Assembly: GCF_020165985.1 (NCBI RefSeq)
Contig: NZ_JAIUKZ010000001.1
Span: 372,001-436,000 of the forward strand
Direction: 5' to 3'
Source of the DNA: Bacillus sp. RAR_GA_16
GTDB taxonomy: Bacteria; Bacillota; Bacilli; Bacillales; Guptibacillaceae
Length of the DNA: 64,000 nt
In this document: in pieces, positions 10,062-26,562 of the stretch
Position numbering within the stretch: the stretch's first letter is position 1
Layout of the letters: each line of letters begins with the position of its first letter
The notes under the pieces: generated by a model
Database searches by the model: none
Seen by the model: the letters and a program-made list of their open reading frames with translations, nothing else
Told to the model about the DNA's origin: nothing
Program-made: the position numbers and the translations under genes

Positions 10062-10825
10062 TTCTTCGCTCCCCCCGTATTCGTATCAGCGGTTTTAACA
10101 GCAGGTTTCGTTACAAAGTAAGTTTGCGCAATCATAAAGATGTTACCTACAACCCAGTAAAGTGCAAGCGCTGCAGGGAAGTTAATAGCAAAAACGATGA
10201 TCATGATTGGCATAACGTATAGGAGCATTTTCATTTGAGGCTGCACCGTACCGCCACTACCCATCATAATTTTTTGCTGAATAAATGTTGTCAAACCAGC
10301 AGTTAATGCCAGGATAATGTCTGGATCACCAAGACTAAACCATAGGAAGTTATGCGTTGCAATTGCTTCGGTACGCATAATCGAATGATAAAAACCTAAT
10401 AGAATCGGCATTTGAACCAGGATTGGCAAACACCCAGCAAGCGGGTTAACCCCATTCTGTTGGAAGAGTTGCATTGTTTCTTGCTGGAGCTGCTGTTGCG
10501 TCTTCTGGTCTTTACTGCTGTATTTTTCTTTAAGTTTCTGCATTTCTGGTTGCAGTTCTTGCATCGCTTTCGAACTTTTCGTTTGTTTAATCATTAACGG
10601 AAGCAGTAGAAGTCGAATTAAGATCGTTACAATAATAATCGCAAGACCGTAATTTCCCTCACCCGTTAAATCTGCGAAAAATGTTAAGGTCATAGATAAT
10701 GGATAAACAATATATTCGCTCCAAAATCCTGTGCTTTCTGCGTTAATTGGCTCATTAATGTTACAGCCTGAAAGGACCGCAACGAGACCAATTAATAGAA
10801 ATGCGAGGGTTAGTTTTTTCCTCAC
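10058..10825 (-). CDS. yidC: Membrane protein insertase YidC1 (SpoIIIJ/OxaA type)
   Basis: This 255-residue Gram-positive YidC inserts membrane proteins and, in B. subtilis, is needed for sigma-G activity during sporulation (SpoIIIJ). It has a lipoprotein signal with lipobox LSGC (Cys21), then about five membrane segments. The conserved hydrophilic-groove arginine is in [10 protein letters not shown], followed by the cytoplasmic loop [15 protein letters not shown]. Its position between rnpA-yidD and jag marks it as the housekeeping/SpoIIIJ copy, not YidC2. It overlaps khpB by 4 bp. Confidence 0.95.
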   Translation of the reverse strand: MRKKLTLAFLLIGLVAVLSGCNINEPINAESTGFWSEYIVYPLSMTLTFFADLTGEGNYGLAIIIVTILIRLLLLPLMIKQTKSSKAMQELQPEMQKLKEKYSSKDQKTQQQLQQETMQLFQQNGVNPLAGCLPILVQMPILLGFYHSIMRTEAIATHNFLWFSLGDPDIILALTAGLTTFIQQKIMMGSGGTVQPQMKMLLYVMPIMIIVFAINFPAALALYWVVGNIFMIAQTYFVTKPAVKTADTNTGGAKK

Positions 10826-10881
10826 GCTTCATCCTCCTTGCAATCATATCTCGACAAAATTTATGTAGTTAAAGCATACCG

Positions 10882-11103
10882 CTATTTCTTTTTATCTGGA
10901 ACGGGATCAAAACCGCCAGGATGAAATGGATGGCATTTCGAAATTCTTTTCACCGTCAACCAGGATCCTTTTATAAATCCATGCTTCTGAAAGGATTCGA
11001 AACTGTAATGAGAACAAGAAGGATAGAAACGACAGGAAGGAGGAGTTAATGGAGAAATGAATTTCTGGTAGACGCGTATTAGCATCATAGCCAGCTTTTT
11101 CAT
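10882..11103 (-). CDS. yidD: Membrane protein insertion efficiency factor YidD
   Basis: This small protein of 73 residues has the family hallmarks [23 protein letters not shown] with two cysteines, and [10 protein letters not shown] near the C-terminus. YidD associates with the inner membrane and assists YidC-dependent insertion. It overlaps rnpA by 4 bp and precedes yidC. This rpmH-rnpA-yidD-yidC order is widespread in bacteria, but in B. subtilis the yidD homologue lies elsewhere, so this genome keeps the ancestral order. Confidence 0.93.
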   Translation of the reverse strand: MKKLAMMLIRVYQKFISPLTPPSCRFYPSCSHYSFESFQKHGFIKGSWLTVKRISKCHPFHPGGFDPVPDKKK

Positions 11104-11474
11104 TTAGCATCCCTTCCTTTACCAGTCTGTTTCACTCCTCTTAATACACGCGCGCGATTAAGCACATGAATTAAGCTGCTCTTTACTTCTTCAAAACTCA
11201 TCTCTGAAGTAGGTTTTCGAGCAATAACGACAAAGTCATATGGATACTTAATTTGATCGGACAATTGATGGAATGACTCTTTTACAAGTCTCTTCACACG
11301 ATTTCTTGTAACCGCATTGCCGATCCGCTTACTTACTGAAAGACCGAGTCGAAATTGAGGTTGATCATTTCGCTTTAATACGTACACAACAAATTGTCTG
11401 TTTGCAGTTGAGTTGCCATTTTTAAATACTTTTTGGAACTCAGAATTTTTTTTAATCCGGTAGTTGCTGTTCAA
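11100..11474 (-). CDS. rnpA: Ribonuclease P protein component
   Basis: This is the protein subunit of RNase P, which matures tRNA 5' ends. I place the start at the TTG at 11474, giving 124 residues beginning (M)[25 protein letters not shown] ribosome-binding site sits 8 nt upstream, and the family N-terminus fits. An in-frame ATG 33 bases earlier would add unrelated residues. The RNR signature [17 protein letters not shown] is intact. The gene lies between rpmH and yidD with a hairpin separating it from rpmH. Confidence 0.93.
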   Translation of the reverse strand: MNSNYRIKKNSEFQKVFKNGNSTANRQFVVYVLKRNDQPQFRLGLSVSKRIGNAVTRNRVKRLVKESFHQLSDQIKYPYDFVVIARKPTSEMSFEEVKSSLIHVLNRARVLRGVKQTGKGRDAK

Positions 11475-11524
11475 TCCGCACACTCCCAGTGTTACTTGGA
11501 TAAGCATATTATAAACCTTATCTT

Positions 11525-11553
11525 AAAAAAAGACCACTGATGATCAGTGGTCT
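11525..11553 (-). terminator. Attenuating terminator between rpmH and rnpA
   Basis: On the minus strand AGACCACTGA pairs exactly with TCAGTGGTCT and is followed by seven T residues. Its first base pair overlaps the rpmH TAG stop. It probably lowers rnpA transcription relative to the much more abundant ribosomal protein L34. Confidence 0.85.
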
Positions 11554-11686
11554 ATGCAGACAATACTTTTCTACCTTTACGGCGACGACGAGCAAGAACT
11601 TTGCGTCCGTTAGCTGAGCTCATACGTGCACGAAAACCGTGAACTTTTTTACGTTTACGTGTGTTTGGTTGAAACGTTCTTTTCAT
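11552..11686 (-). CDS. rpmH: 50S ribosomal protein L34
   Basis: This 44-residue highly basic protein begins [18 protein letters not shown] and ends [18 protein letters not shown], the canonical bacterial L34. GGAGG lies upstream of the ATG. The gene is divergent from dnaA across the origin upstream region, as in nearly all Firmicutes. Confidence 0.98.
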   Translation of the reverse strand: MKRTFQPNTRKRKKVHGFRARMSSANGRKVLARRRRKGRKVLSA

Positions 11687-11873
11687 TCTATTACACCTCC
11701 CTGAGGATAAACTGTATAAAGACAGTCCAAGTAATTATAAGAAAAGAGGGGGTGAATTGTCAAGTTTAATAAAAATATAAAAGACATTCTTATAAATTAG
11801 CTTTTTCCATAACACAATGATTCATGGGCTTGTCCATAATAAAAATCATTAACAAAAACGCTACAAAGGGTCA

Positions 11874-12206
11874 TGTGGATAACTCTTTTCGACACTTTTC
11901 ACTTATTCACATCACTTATCGACAGGTTCTACACAAAATCTAGTGCTGTGGACAGTTTCGATCCACAAGATATGCGCTCTGTGGATAACCTCCCAAAAAA
12001 CATTGCAAACACGCTATTCTTTTGTTATGATATTTGTGTTTTAACTCGTGAATAAGATTAGCGACATCAAAATTAGTCCACAGTCTGTGGATAAAAGTGT
12101 GGACAGTTATTAAGAGGTGTTATTCATCGTGTCCACAACATTGTGAACACAGTCGATAATTCGACTTTCTTCTATATTATATGATCTGCTTCGCTATTGT
12201 GGATAG
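11874..12206. promoter_or_regulatory. oriC upstream DnaA-box region (between rpmH and dnaA)
   Basis: The 711-bp gap between rpmH and dnaA holds no gene. It carries three perfect DnaA boxes TGTGGATAA at 11874-11882, 11980-11988 and 12086-12094. These are spaced exactly 106 bp apart (about ten helical turns). One-mismatch boxes lie at 11903-11911 (TTATTCACA), 11916-11924 (TTATCGACA) and 12198-12206 (TGTGGATAG). Further two-mismatch boxes lie near 11947, 11959, 12098 and 12129. This corresponds to the incA/incB side of the B. subtilis origin and also controls dnaA expression. Confidence 0.9.
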
Positions 12207-12260
12207 TATAATTATTCGTGAATATTCAAATGATTGTACAAAGGTTGTACGTTGGCATAT
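12207..12260 (+). promoter_or_regulatory. Candidate dnaA promoter region
   Basis: Two candidates precede dnaA. One is a TATAAT at 12207-12212 touching the DnaA box at 12198-12206, but its -35 is poor. The other is TTGTAC with an 18-bp spacer to TATTAG further downstream. A DnaA box abutting the -10 would fit DnaA autorepression. Which one is used cannot be told from sequence. Confidence 0.4.
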
Positions 12261-12397
12261 TAGGCGACTATCGTCAGCGATTACAGCCTGTTTTTATTTT
12301 GGGGAAAAGCACATGTGGCTGTTTGAGATAACGATTCAGCTGATAGATACCCCTGCTTTCCCTAGTTAGATATTTTTGAACAAAAGGAGGGACTTCG

Positions 12398-13750
12398 TTG
12401 GATAACATCACGGATCTCTGGCAACAGGCTCTATCTGAAATCGAAAAAAAATTAAGCAAGCCAAGCTTTGAAACTTGGCTTAAGTCGACTTCTGCCAATC
12501 GAATGGAAGGCGACACGATCATTATTACAGCTCCCAACGAGTTCGCTAGAGACTGGCTAGAGTCACGATATTCAAGTTTAATAACAGAGACTTTGCTTGA
12601 GCTGACCGGAAGTGAATTACAAGCAAAGTTCATTATTCCTCAAAATCAGTCCGATGCTGATTTGGACCTTGAACAAGCTATGAAAAAAAAGCCTAAAGCG
12701 AATCCAGCACATGAAGAACACCCTCAGAGCGTACTTAATTCGAAATATACGTTTGATACGTTCGTGATTGGATCGGGGAATCGCTTTGCACACGCTGCTT
12801 CTCTAGCCGTAGCTGAAGCACCAGCAAAAGCATATAACCCGCTATTTATATACGGGGGAGTTGGACTTGGAAAAACCCATTTAATGCACGCCATTGGACA
12901 CTATGTCATTGAGCATAATCCAAATGCAAAAGTGGTTTATTTATCATCAGAAAAGTTTACAAACGAATTTATTAATTCGATTCGTGATAATAAAACGGTG
13001 AATTTTCGCAATAAGTATCGCAATGTAGACGTATTGCTAATTGATGATATTCAATTCCTGGCAGGAAAAGAACAAACACAAGAGGAATTTTTCCATACAT
13101 TTAATGCACTTCATGAAGAAAGTAAGCAAATCGTTATTTCAAGTGATCGACCGCCTAAAGAAATCCCTACACTCGAAGATCGTCTTCGGTCCCGCTTTGA
13201 ATGGGGATTAATCACGGATATTACACCTCCTGATCTTGAAACAAGAATTGCTATTCTTAGGAAGAAGGCAAAAGCAGAAGGTCTTGATATACCAAATGAA
13301 GTGATGCTCTATATAGCCAATCAAATTGACACGAACATCCGCGAACTTGAAGGTGCACTTATTCGAGTAGTAGCCTATTCTTCTTTAATAAATCAAGATA
13401 TGAATGCAGATCTTGCAGCTGAAGCATTAAAAAACATCATTCCATCTTCAAAACCGCGAGTGATTACAATTCACGATATTCAAACGGTGATAGGCGATCA
13501 TTTTTCAGTTAAACTCGAGGACTTCGCGGCAAAGAAAAGAACAAAATCTGTTGCATTTCCTCGTCAAATTGCCATGTACCTTTCAAGAGAGCTAACAGAC
13601 TTTTCGCTTCCGAAAATCGGAGAAGAATTTGGGGGAAGAGATCATACCACAGTGATTCATGCTCATGAGAAGATCTCAAAACTAGTGGATTCTGATCAAT
13701 CTTTTCAGAAGAAATTGCAAGACATCGTCGAACAATTAAAAAACGGATAA
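12398..13750 (+). CDS. dnaA: Chromosomal replication initiator protein DnaA
   Basis: This 450-residue AAA+ initiator starts at TTG, with AAAGGAGG 8 nt upstream. Domain I is [20 protein letters not shown]. The ATPase domain has Walker A GGVGLGKT (153-160) and Walker B LIDD (about 214-217). The C-terminal domain IV carries the DNA-binding signature [15 protein letters not shown]. It unwinds the adjacent dnaA-dnaN DUE. It is transcribed ahead of dnaN with DnaA boxes on both sides, consistent with autoregulation. Confidence 0.98.
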   Translation: MDNITDLWQQALSEIEKKLSKPSFETWLKSTSANRMEGDTIIITAPNEFARDWLESRYSSLITETLLELTGSELQAKFIIPQNQSDADLDLEQAMKKKPKANPAHEEHPQSVLNSKYTFDTFVIGSGNRFAHAASLAVAEAPAKAYNPLFIYGGVGLGKTHLMHAIGHYVIEHNPNAKVVYLSSEKFTNEFINSIRDNKTVNFRNKYRNVDVLLIDDIQFLAGKEQTQEEFFHTFNALHEESKQIVISSDRPPKEIPTLEDRLRSRFEWGLITDITPPDLETRIAILRKKAKAEGLDIPNEVMLYIANQIDTNIRELEGALIRVVAYSSLINQDMNADLAAEALKNIIPSSKPRVITIHDIQTVIGDHFSVKLEDFAAKKRTKSVAFPRQIAMYLSRELTDFSLPKIGEEFGGRDHTTVIHAHEKISKLVDSDQSFQKKLQDIVEQLKNG

Positions 13751-13760
13751 AATCCTTTTT

Positions 13761-13935
13761 TGTGGATAGTGGTTAATAGAGTGTGTACAATTTCAAATAG
13801 TTACTCACACACTGTCCACAAGTGGATAACTTATCTCATATGGGTTTGTGAACACTTATCCACACATTCACAGCCCCTACTAGTAAGACTACGATATTTT
13901 TAAGTAATAATTATATAATCTGAGTCATTTATTTA
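13761..13935. promoter_or_regulatory. oriC: oriC unwinding region: DnaA boxes, GC patch, DnaA-trios and DUE
   Basis: The dnaA-dnaN gap has boxes at 13761-13769 (TGTGGATAG), 13812-13820, 13821-13829 (AGTGGATAA) and a perfect TTATCCACA at 13856-13864. A weaker box follows it directly. Then come GCCCC and triplets CTA CTA GTA AGA CTA CGA (13877-13894) and an AT-rich stretch to about 13930. The order proximal boxes, GC patch, DnaA-trios, DUE is that of the basal unwinding system described for B. subtilis, so this is the predicted melting site. Confidence 0.9.
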
Positions 13936-13946
13936 GGAGGTCAATT

Positions 13947-15089
13947 ATGCGTTTCAAGATCGAAAGAGATTATTTAGTATCAAGCGTATCCGATGTAATG
14001 AAAGCTGTGTCTTCACGAACAACGATTCCTATTCTTACCGGAATTAAAATTGTAGCAAGTGATGAAGGCGTTACGTTAACGGGTTCTGACTCAGATATTT
14101 CAATCGAATGTTTCATACCCTCAGAAGAAAATGATAAACAAATTGTTGAAATCTCTCAGATGGGGAGCATCGTTCTTCAAGCTCGTTTCTTCTCTGATAT
14201 CGTTAAAAAACTACCAGGCGATCAAGTCGAAATCGAAGTTCACGATAGTTTAACAACACGGATTCGTTCTGGTTCTTCAGAATTTAACTTGAACGGCTTA
14301 GACCCAGAAGAATACCCTCGGTTACCAGAAGTGGAAGCGCAGGAAGGATTTCAAATTCAGGCCGATTTACTTAAAAACATTATTAGACAAACCGTTTTCG
14401 CTGTTTCAACATCAGAAACTAGACCGGTGTTAACAGGTGTAAACTGGAAGTTAGAGGATGGAGAACTCAACTGTACTGCTACAGATAGTCACAGACTTGC
14501 GCTAAGAACAGTTAAGGTTGAGCCGAATGGTAATAACCTTTCATTCTCAAATGTTGTTATTCCAGGAAAAAGCTTAAGTGAATTATCGAAAATCATTGAT
14601 GATAACGAAGAGCTTGTTGATATAACGGTTACCGAAAACCAAATTCTATTTAAATCGAATCATATTCTTTTCTTCTCAAGACTTCTTGACGGAAACTACC
14701 CGGACACAAGCAGATTGATTCCTAATGAAAGCAAAACGAATGTCACGGTTTCGGCAAAAGAGTTGTTACAAGCAATTGATCGTGCTTCCGTTCTTGCACG
14801 TGAGGGAAGAAACAATGTTGTGAAACTGGCAAGCCTTGAAGAATCAACTTTGGAGATTTCATCAAATTCACCTGAAATCGGGAAAGTTATTGAACAAGTG
14901 CAATCTCATTCCTTTGATGGAGAAGAGCTTAAAATTTCCTTCAGTGCGAAATACATGATGGACGCCCTTAGATCCATGGATTCCAATGAAGTGAATATTA
15001 GTTTCACTGGTGCAATGAGACCTTTCTTAATTAAACCAGTGGAAGGCGCTGCAATTATGCAGTTGATTCTTCCAGTACGAACTTATTAA
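13947..15089 (+). CDS. dnaN: DNA polymerase III beta subunit (sliding clamp)
   Basis: This 380-residue clamp begins MRFKIERDYLVSSVSDVMKA and ends MQLILPVRTY, the conserved C-terminal segment near the partner-binding pocket. GGAGG precedes the ATG. The length is typical. It tethers Pol III to DNA and takes part in control of initiation through YabA, also coded in this window. A terminator hairpin follows. Confidence 0.98.
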   Translation: MRFKIERDYLVSSVSDVMKAVSSRTTIPILTGIKIVASDEGVTLTGSDSDISIECFIPSEENDKQIVEISQMGSIVLQARFFSDIVKKLPGDQVEIEVHDSLTTRIRSGSSEFNLNGLDPEEYPRLPEVEAQEGFQIQADLLKNIIRQTVFAVSTSETRPVLTGVNWKLEDGELNCTATDSHRLALRTVKVEPNGNNLSFSNVVIPGKSLSELSKIIDDNEELVDITVTENQILFKSNHILFFSRLLDGNYPDTSRLIPNESKTNVTVSAKELLQAIDRASVLAREGRNNVVKLASLEESTLEISSNSPEIGKVIEQVQSHSFDGEELKISFSAKYMMDALRSMDSNEVNISFTGAMRPFLIKPVEGAAIMQLILPVRTY

Positions 15090-15111
15090 TTATAAAAAGA
15101 GTATAATCATT

Positions 15112-15152
15112 ATTAGGCTGCTGAGAAGTTTACTTCCAGCGGCTTTCTTTTT
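15112..15152 (+). terminator. Terminator after dnaN
   Basis: GCTGCTGAGAAG pairs with CTTCCAGCGGC across a short TTTA loop and is followed by TTTCTTTTT. Confidence 0.75.
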
Positions 15153-15279
15153 AGCTACTTTACAAATTTTCCATTGAATTATTCATGCGTTTTACTTAAA
15201 AAAGAGTTATAATAAACTATTGTCTACCTTCAAACTCGATATAGTAAAATGGAGTAGGAGGAAAATGAGGTGAACGAAC

Positions 15280-15492
15280 ATGAATGAAATTAAATTAATA
15301 AAAGAATATATCACTCTTGGACAACTTCTTCAGGAAGCTGGAGTGATTAATACAGGCGGAATGGCAAAATGGTTTCTGTCAGAGTATGAGGTCTATGTAA
15401 ATGGAGAACTAGAAGACCGACGCGGCAGAAAGCTCTACAACCAGGATACAGTCATGATTCCTGGAGTAGGAGAGTTTGTTGTATCTAGCTGA
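15280..15492 (+). CDS. yaaA: S4-domain RNA-binding protein YaaA
   Basis: This 70-residue protein consists of one S4-like domain. [22 protein letters not shown] is followed by [20 protein letters not shown], the typical VNGExxxRRGxKL pattern. S4 domains bind structured RNA, and a role in ribosome assembly has been suggested for the family. It sits between dnaN and recF, 14 bp before recF, and is probably co-transcribed with it. Confidence 0.9.
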   Translation: MNEIKLIKEYITLGQLLQEAGVINTGGMAKWFLSEYEVYVNGELEDRRGRKLYNQDTVMIPGVGEFVVSS

Positions 15493-15506
15493 ATGGGGGT
15501 ATCCCG

Positions 15507-16625
15507 TTGCATCTAAACACATTAACAGTAACGAATTATCGAAATTATCGTAAGCAAGAACTTCAGTTTGAAAACAATGTGAATGTTTTTCTAGGCGAGA
15601 ATGCGCAAGGAAAAACAAATATTATGGAAGCCATCTATGTCCTTGCTATGGCCAGGTCCCATCGTACGCCAAGAGATAAAGAATTAATCAATTGGGATGA
15701 GGAATATGCTAAAATAGAAGGTAGAATTGAAAAACGTAATGGTCCCCTCTCCCTCCAACTGGTTATTTCCCAAAAAGGTAAGAAAGCCAAACTAAATCAA
15801 TTGGAACAGCAGAAGCTTAGTAATTACATTGGCGCAATGAATGTGGTCATGTTTGCACCAGAGGATCTTAATTTGGTTAAAGGTAATCCTGGCGTTCGTC
15901 GACGTTTTATAGATATTGAAATTGGCCAGGTTCAACCGGTTTATTTGTATCACCTGGGACGATACTTGAAGCTTCTTCAGCAGCGAAATAGCTTATTGAA
16001 AACTTTGCGCTATCAAAAGAATCCCGATTATGTCATGCTAGATATTTTGACCGAACAATTAATTGAAGCTGCTGCGAATATCTATATACGTCGAGTTCGA
16101 TTCGTTCAACTCTTGCAACAATGGGCTGAACCGATTCATTATGGGATTAGTAGAGGGCTAGAGAAACTTGAAATCCATTATAATCCGACGGTTGAGGTAT
16201 CAGAACCAACGGATTTGTCGAAAATAGTAGATGGATATAAAGAAAAGTTTGATAAAATTAAAGAGAGAGAAGTGGAGCGTGGTGTCACGCTCGCGGGACC
16301 GCATCGAGATGATTTGTCGTTTTTTGTAAATGGAAAGGACGTTCAAACGTATGGGTCTCAGGGACAGCAGCGAACAACTGCTTTATCCCTAAAACTCGCT
16401 GAAATCGAATTGATTCATAGTGAAGTAGGCGAATACCCTTTACTTCTACTCGATGACGTACTGTCTGAGTTAGATGATTTTAGACAGTCACATCTTTTAA
16501 ATACAATTCAAGGAAAAGTACAAACATTTGTTACAACAACGAGCGTGGAAGGCATTCATCATGAAACGCTTGAAAAAGCGACGACTTTTCAAGTCCATGA
16601 AGGGCTAATCGAAAAGGTGAAATGA
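15507..16625 (+). CDS. recF: DNA replication and repair protein RecF
   Basis: This 372-residue SMC-like ATPase acts with RecO and RecR at gaps. Translation starts at TTG ([15 protein letters not shown]). Walker A is GENAQGKTN (30-38). The ABC-type signature [20 protein letters not shown] and Walker [13 protein letters not shown] follow near residues 270-330. All motifs are intact. RecR is coded 32 kb away in this window. Confidence 0.97.
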   Translation: MHLNTLTVTNYRNYRKQELQFENNVNVFLGENAQGKTNIMEAIYVLAMARSHRTPRDKELINWDEEYAKIEGRIEKRNGPLSLQLVISQKGKKAKLNQLEQQKLSNYIGAMNVVMFAPEDLNLVKGNPGVRRRFIDIEIGQVQPVYLYHLGRYLKLLQQRNSLLKTLRYQKNPDYVMLDILTEQLIEAAANIYIRRVRFVQLLQQWAEPIHYGISRGLEKLEIHYNPTVEVSEPTDLSKIVDGYKEKFDKIKEREVERGVTLAGPHRDDLSFFVNGKDVQTYGSQGQQRTTALSLKLAEIELIHSEVGEYPLLLLDDVLSELDDFRQSHLLNTIQGKVQTFVTTTSVEGIHHETLEKATTFQVHEGLIEKVK

Positions 16626-16631
16626 GGTGAA

Positions 16632-16913
16632 GTGTTGTTTATACACTTAGGAGAGGACGTTGTCGTCCAATCGAGAGATGTTGTCGGGATCTTTGATTGG
16701 CATGTTATGGAGGAAGCAGAAATCACGAGTGAATTTTTGCATCGCCATCAAAAAGACAGGCTAGTAGAAGACATCGGTGGTGATTTAACGAAATCAATCG
16801 TTATCACGACTGATATGGTCTATTTGTCTCCTTTATCTTCACTCACGCTTAAAAGACGTGCTTACACAATATCAGACAGTGTGGAAGTTACATCAAATGA
16901 AGAATCATCTTAA
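16632..16913 (+). CDS. remB: Extracellular matrix regulator RemB (YaaB, DUF370-related)
   Basis: This 93-residue protein begins MLFIHLGEDVVVQSRDVVGIFDWHV, like B. subtilis YaaB/RemB. Members of the family influence biofilm matrix genes together with the DNA-binding RemA. The start is GTG, just 3 bp after the recF stop, so it is translationally linked to recF. The last 15 residues are polar and acidic and vary in the family. Confidence 0.88.
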   Translation: MLFIHLGEDVVVQSRDVVGIFDWHVMEEAEITSEFLHRHQKDRLVEDIGGDLTKSIVITTDMVYLSPLSSLTLKRRAYTISDSVEVTSNEESS

Positions 16914-16973
16914 AACCAGGTTGTCTGATCATCAGCAAGCTGAATTGAGTCTATCTTTGATAGAGAAATGTAG

Positions 16974-18911
<1,938 letters not shown>

Positions 18912-18921
18912 GAGACACAAC

Positions 18922-18946
18922 AAAGGGGGATATCCCCCTTTTCTTC
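18922..18946 (+). terminator. Hairpin between gyrB and gyrA
   Basis: AAAGGGGGAT pairs with ATCCCCCTTT and is followed by TCTTCTG. It is a moderate terminator that may reduce read-through to gyrA, which then needs its own promoter. Confidence 0.65.
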
Positions 18947-19032
18947 TGTTAAAAGCGTTTTTTGATAGAACAATAAAAGATCTTTAGTTAAATGGTATGA
19001 GATGAACAAGAGTATAATTGGAGGTTTTCCGT

Positions 19033-21591
19033 ATGTCTGATATGGAAAGATCGAGAGTTAAAGAAATAAATATTAGTCAGGAAATGCGCACCTCCTTCAT
19101 GGATTATGCGATGAGCGTTATTGTGAGTCGTGCTCTTCCTGATGTGCGAGATGGTTTAAAACCAGTACATCGTCGTATTTTGTATGCCATGAATGACCTT
19201 GGTATGACTTCTGATAAGGCTTATAAAAAGTCGGCACGTATTGTGGGAGAAGTTATTGGTAAGTATCACCCACATGGTGATTCAGCTGTATATGACACAA
19301 TGGTGCGTATGGCTCAGGACTTCAGCTATCGTAATATGTTAATAGATGGACACGGAAACTTTGGGTCTATTGATGGCGATTCAGCAGCTGCAATGCGTTA
19401 CACAGAAGCAAGAATGTCCAAGATCGCAATGGAAATGGTGCGAGATATTAACAAGGATACGATTGATTATCAGGATAACTATGATGGTTCTGAGCAAGAA
19501 CCAATCGTTCTTCCGGCAAGATTTCCGAATCTACTAGTCAACGGCGCTTCAGGTATTGCAGTTGGAATGGCGACGAATATTCCACCACATAATCTAGGAG
19601 AAGTGATCGAAGGCATCTTAGAATTGAGTCGAAACCCTGAAATAACCATCCCTGAACTGATGGAATTTATCCCAGGACCAGACTTCCCAACCGCTGCTGA
19701 AATTCTTGGACGTGAGGGAATTCGCAAAGCTTATACAACAGGTAGAGGTTCAATTATTCAGCGTGCAAAAGCTGAAATTGAAGAATACAGCAACGGAAAG
19801 AAAAGCATCATAGTATCTGAACTTCCTTATCAGGTTAATAAAGCTCGCCTTGTTGAAAAAATAGCAGAGCTTGTTCGTGATAAGAAAATTGAAGGAATTA
19901 CAGATTTACGTGATGAATCCGACCGTACAGGTATGCGAGTTGTCATTGAAGTCCGTAAAGATACAAATGCAAATGTTCTTTTAAATAATTTATATAAACA
20001 AACAGCTCTTCAAACAAGTTTTGGTATCAATACACTTGCTTTAGTAGACGGACAGCCTAAAGTATTAACGCTGAAAGAGTGTCTAGAACACTATCTCGAG
20101 CATCAAAAGGTTGTTATTAGAAGAAGAACGCAGTTTGAGTTAAACAAAGCGGAAGCAAGAGCTCATATATTAGAAGGTTTGCGAATTGCACTTGATCACC
20201 TAGATGAAGTGATTAAATTGATTCGAGCTTCAGAGACAACAGATATTGCTAGAGAAGGTCTCATGACAAAGTTCTCTTTAAGTTATGATCAGTCTCAAGC
20301 CATCCTTGATATGAGACTTCAGCGTCTTACTGGTCTAGAACGAGATAAAATTGAATCTGAATATCAAGAATTAATGAAACGAATCGCTGAATTAAAAGCC
20401 ATTCTTGCTGATGATGAAAAAGTTCTTGAAATCATCCGTGAAGAGCTAACAGAAGTGAAAGAAAGATTTGCTGATAAGCGTCGTACTGAAATCACAGTAG
20501 GTTTCGATATGATTGAGGATGAAGATCTTATTCCTAAGCAGAATATTGTCATTACCTTAACGCACAAAGGCTACATCAAGCGTTTACCGATTGATACGTA
20601 TCGTAGTCAGAAGCGCGGTGGTCGTGGAATTCAGGGAATGGGTACGAACGACGGTGATTTCGTTGAACATTTATTTACAACGTTAACGCACAATACCATT
20701 CTATTCTTTACGAATAAAGGTAAAGTCTACAGGCTGAAGGGATATGAAGTACCTGAACTCAGTCGAACAGCGAAAGGTATCCCAATTATTAATCTACTTC
20801 AAATTGAAAAAGATGAATATATTACCGCGATTATTCCTATAGAAGAATTTGTCGATGATTGGTTTGTCTTCTTTGCGACGAAGCAAGGTGTTGTTAAACG
20901 CTCCCCTCTTTCTGCTTTTGCAAACATCCGCAAAGGTGGACTCATTGCGATCAACTTTAAAGAAGATGATGAGCTCATGGGCGTTCGTCTGACAAACGGA
21001 TCAAAAGAACTTATTATGGGAACAAAACAAGGAATGGCCATTCGTTTCCATGAGGAAGACGTTAGATCCATGGGACGAACAGCTACTGGTGTTAAAGGAC
21101 TGACGTTACAAGAAAACGATCAGGTTGTAGGGATCGGCATTCTAGATGAAAATCAGGATGTTCTTATTGTAACGGATAAAGGATTCGGTAAACGAACTCC
21201 TGTGGAAGAGTATCGCGTTCAGACGCGAGGCGGTAAAGGAATCAAGACGTGTAACCTTACTGAGCGTAATGGTGTGCTAACAGCTCTAAAAACTGTCACG
21301 CTTGAAGAAGAATGTATGATCATTACGGAGAGTGGCGTTATTATTCGTATCGATGTACAAGATATCTCTCAAACGGGAAGAAACACGCAGGGTGTGAGAT
21401 TAATCCGTATCTCTGAAGGAGACTCTGTGGCAACTGTTGCGAAAGTAGAGATTAATGAAGAAGGCATCGAAGGGGAAGATATTGAAGAGTCTGAAGCTAC
21501 CGTTGGAAGTGATCAAGAGATCATAGAGGGTGAAGCTGAGGAAGTCTCTGAAGGTGACGAAAGTAACGATTCTACAACTGAAGAAGAATAA
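19033..21591 (+). CDS. gyrA: DNA gyrase subunit A
   Basis: The start is the ATG at 19033, with GGAGG 8 nt upstream, giving 852 residues. The N-terminus is [20 protein letters not shown]. The catalytic tyrosine is Y123 in [11 protein letters not shown]. The quinolone region [10 protein letters not shown] has wild-type-like Ser84 and Asp88. The C-terminal beta-pinwheel contains the GyrA box QKRGGRG. The last roughly 45 residues form a very acidic tail rich in Glu, Asp and Ser (about [12 protein letters not shown] onward). The intact GyrA box supports true gyrase. Confidence 0.97.
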   Translation: MSDMERSRVKEINISQEMRTSFMDYAMSVIVSRALPDVRDGLKPVHRRILYAMNDLGMTSDKAYKKSARIVGEVIGKYHPHGDSAVYDTMVRMAQDFSYRNMLIDGHGNFGSIDGDSAAAMRYTEARMSKIAMEMVRDINKDTIDYQDNYDGSEQEPIVLPARFPNLLVNGASGIAVGMATNIPPHNLGEVIEGILELSRNPEITIPELMEFIPGPDFPTAAEILGREGIRKAYTTGRGSIIQRAKAEIEEYSNGKKSIIVSELPYQVNKARLVEKIAELVRDKKIEGITDLRDESDRTGMRVVIEVRKDTNANVLLNNLYKQTALQTSFGINTLALVDGQPKVLTLKECLEHYLEHQKVVIRRRTQFELNKAEARAHILEGLRIALDHLDEVIKLIRASETTDIAREGLMTKFSLSYDQSQAILDMRLQRLTGLERDKIESEYQELMKRIAELKAILADDEKVLEIIREELTEVKERFADKRRTEITVGFDMIEDEDLIPKQNIVITLTHKGYIKRLPIDTYRSQKRGGRGIQGMGTNDGDFVEHLFTTLTHNTILFFTNKGKVYRLKGYEVPELSRTAKGIPIINLLQIEKDEYITAIIPIEEFVDDWFVFFATKQGVVKRSPLSAFANIRKGGLIAINFKEDDELMGVRLTNGSKELIMGTKQGMAIRFHEEDVRSMGRTATGVKGLTLQENDQVVGIGILDENQDVLIVTDKGFGKRTPVEEYRVQTRGGKGIKTCNLTERNGVLTALKTVTLEEECMIITESGVIIRIDVQDISQTGRNTQGVRLIRISEGDSVATVAKVEINEEGIEGEDIEESEATVGSDQEIIEGEAEEVSEGDESNDSTTEEE

Positions 21592-21596
21592 TTTAT

Positions 21597-21628
21597 AAGG
21601 AAGAGGAGAAATCCTCTTCTTTTTTTGT
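21597..21628 (+). terminator. Terminator after gyrA
   Basis: GGAAGAGGA pairs with TCCTCTTC, followed by TTTTTTTG. Confidence 0.85.
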
Positions 21629-21736
21629 TAATTACTATTGCATAAAATAATATCAGGTGGTAAGATGTAATTCCGTCGCTTTGACGGCGTCTCCAAAACC
21701 TTCATTAATTGGTTTTAAAAACATTTTAAAAAAGTG

Positions 21737-21766
21737 TTGACGAGACAGTTCGATACATGATATATT
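21737..21766 (+). promoter_or_regulatory. rRNA operon 1 promoter
   Basis: TTGACG (21737-21742) and TATATT (21761-21766) are separated by 18 bp. Downstream is an rrn leader with a boxA-like TGCTCTTTGAAAACT at 21811-21825, which serves rRNA antitermination. The 100 bp between the gyrA terminator and this promoter show no other feature I can support. Confidence 0.75.
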
Positions 21767-21894
21767 ATTTAAGTCGCCGATAAACAACGGCGAAAACGAA
21801 AGAAACGAATTGCTCTTTGAAAACTGAACGAAACGCCATGTAAGTAGTTGTTTCTACGGAAACAAACATTGTTTTAAAAGCTAGATTAAGCTTT

Positions 21895-23448
<1,554 letters not shown>

Positions 23449-23633
23449 TGGAGAATTACGAGGCAACATTGGTTGCCAACCTTGCATGAGCGTTTCGTTT
23501 AGTTTTGAAAGAATGATTGCATTCTTTCATGTTCCTTGAAAACTAGATAGCACAAACAACGACATCCAATAATTATTTTTATGCAACACTTAGTAATAAC
23601 TGATGCGTGATGGCTTACGCCACACAAATCGAA

Positions 23634-26562
<2,929 letters not shown>

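Noticed and set aside
19012-19017. TATAAT just before gyrA as its promoter
   Set aside because: It would start transcription too close to the ATG to include the ribosome-binding site, and it has no -35 at a proper distance.
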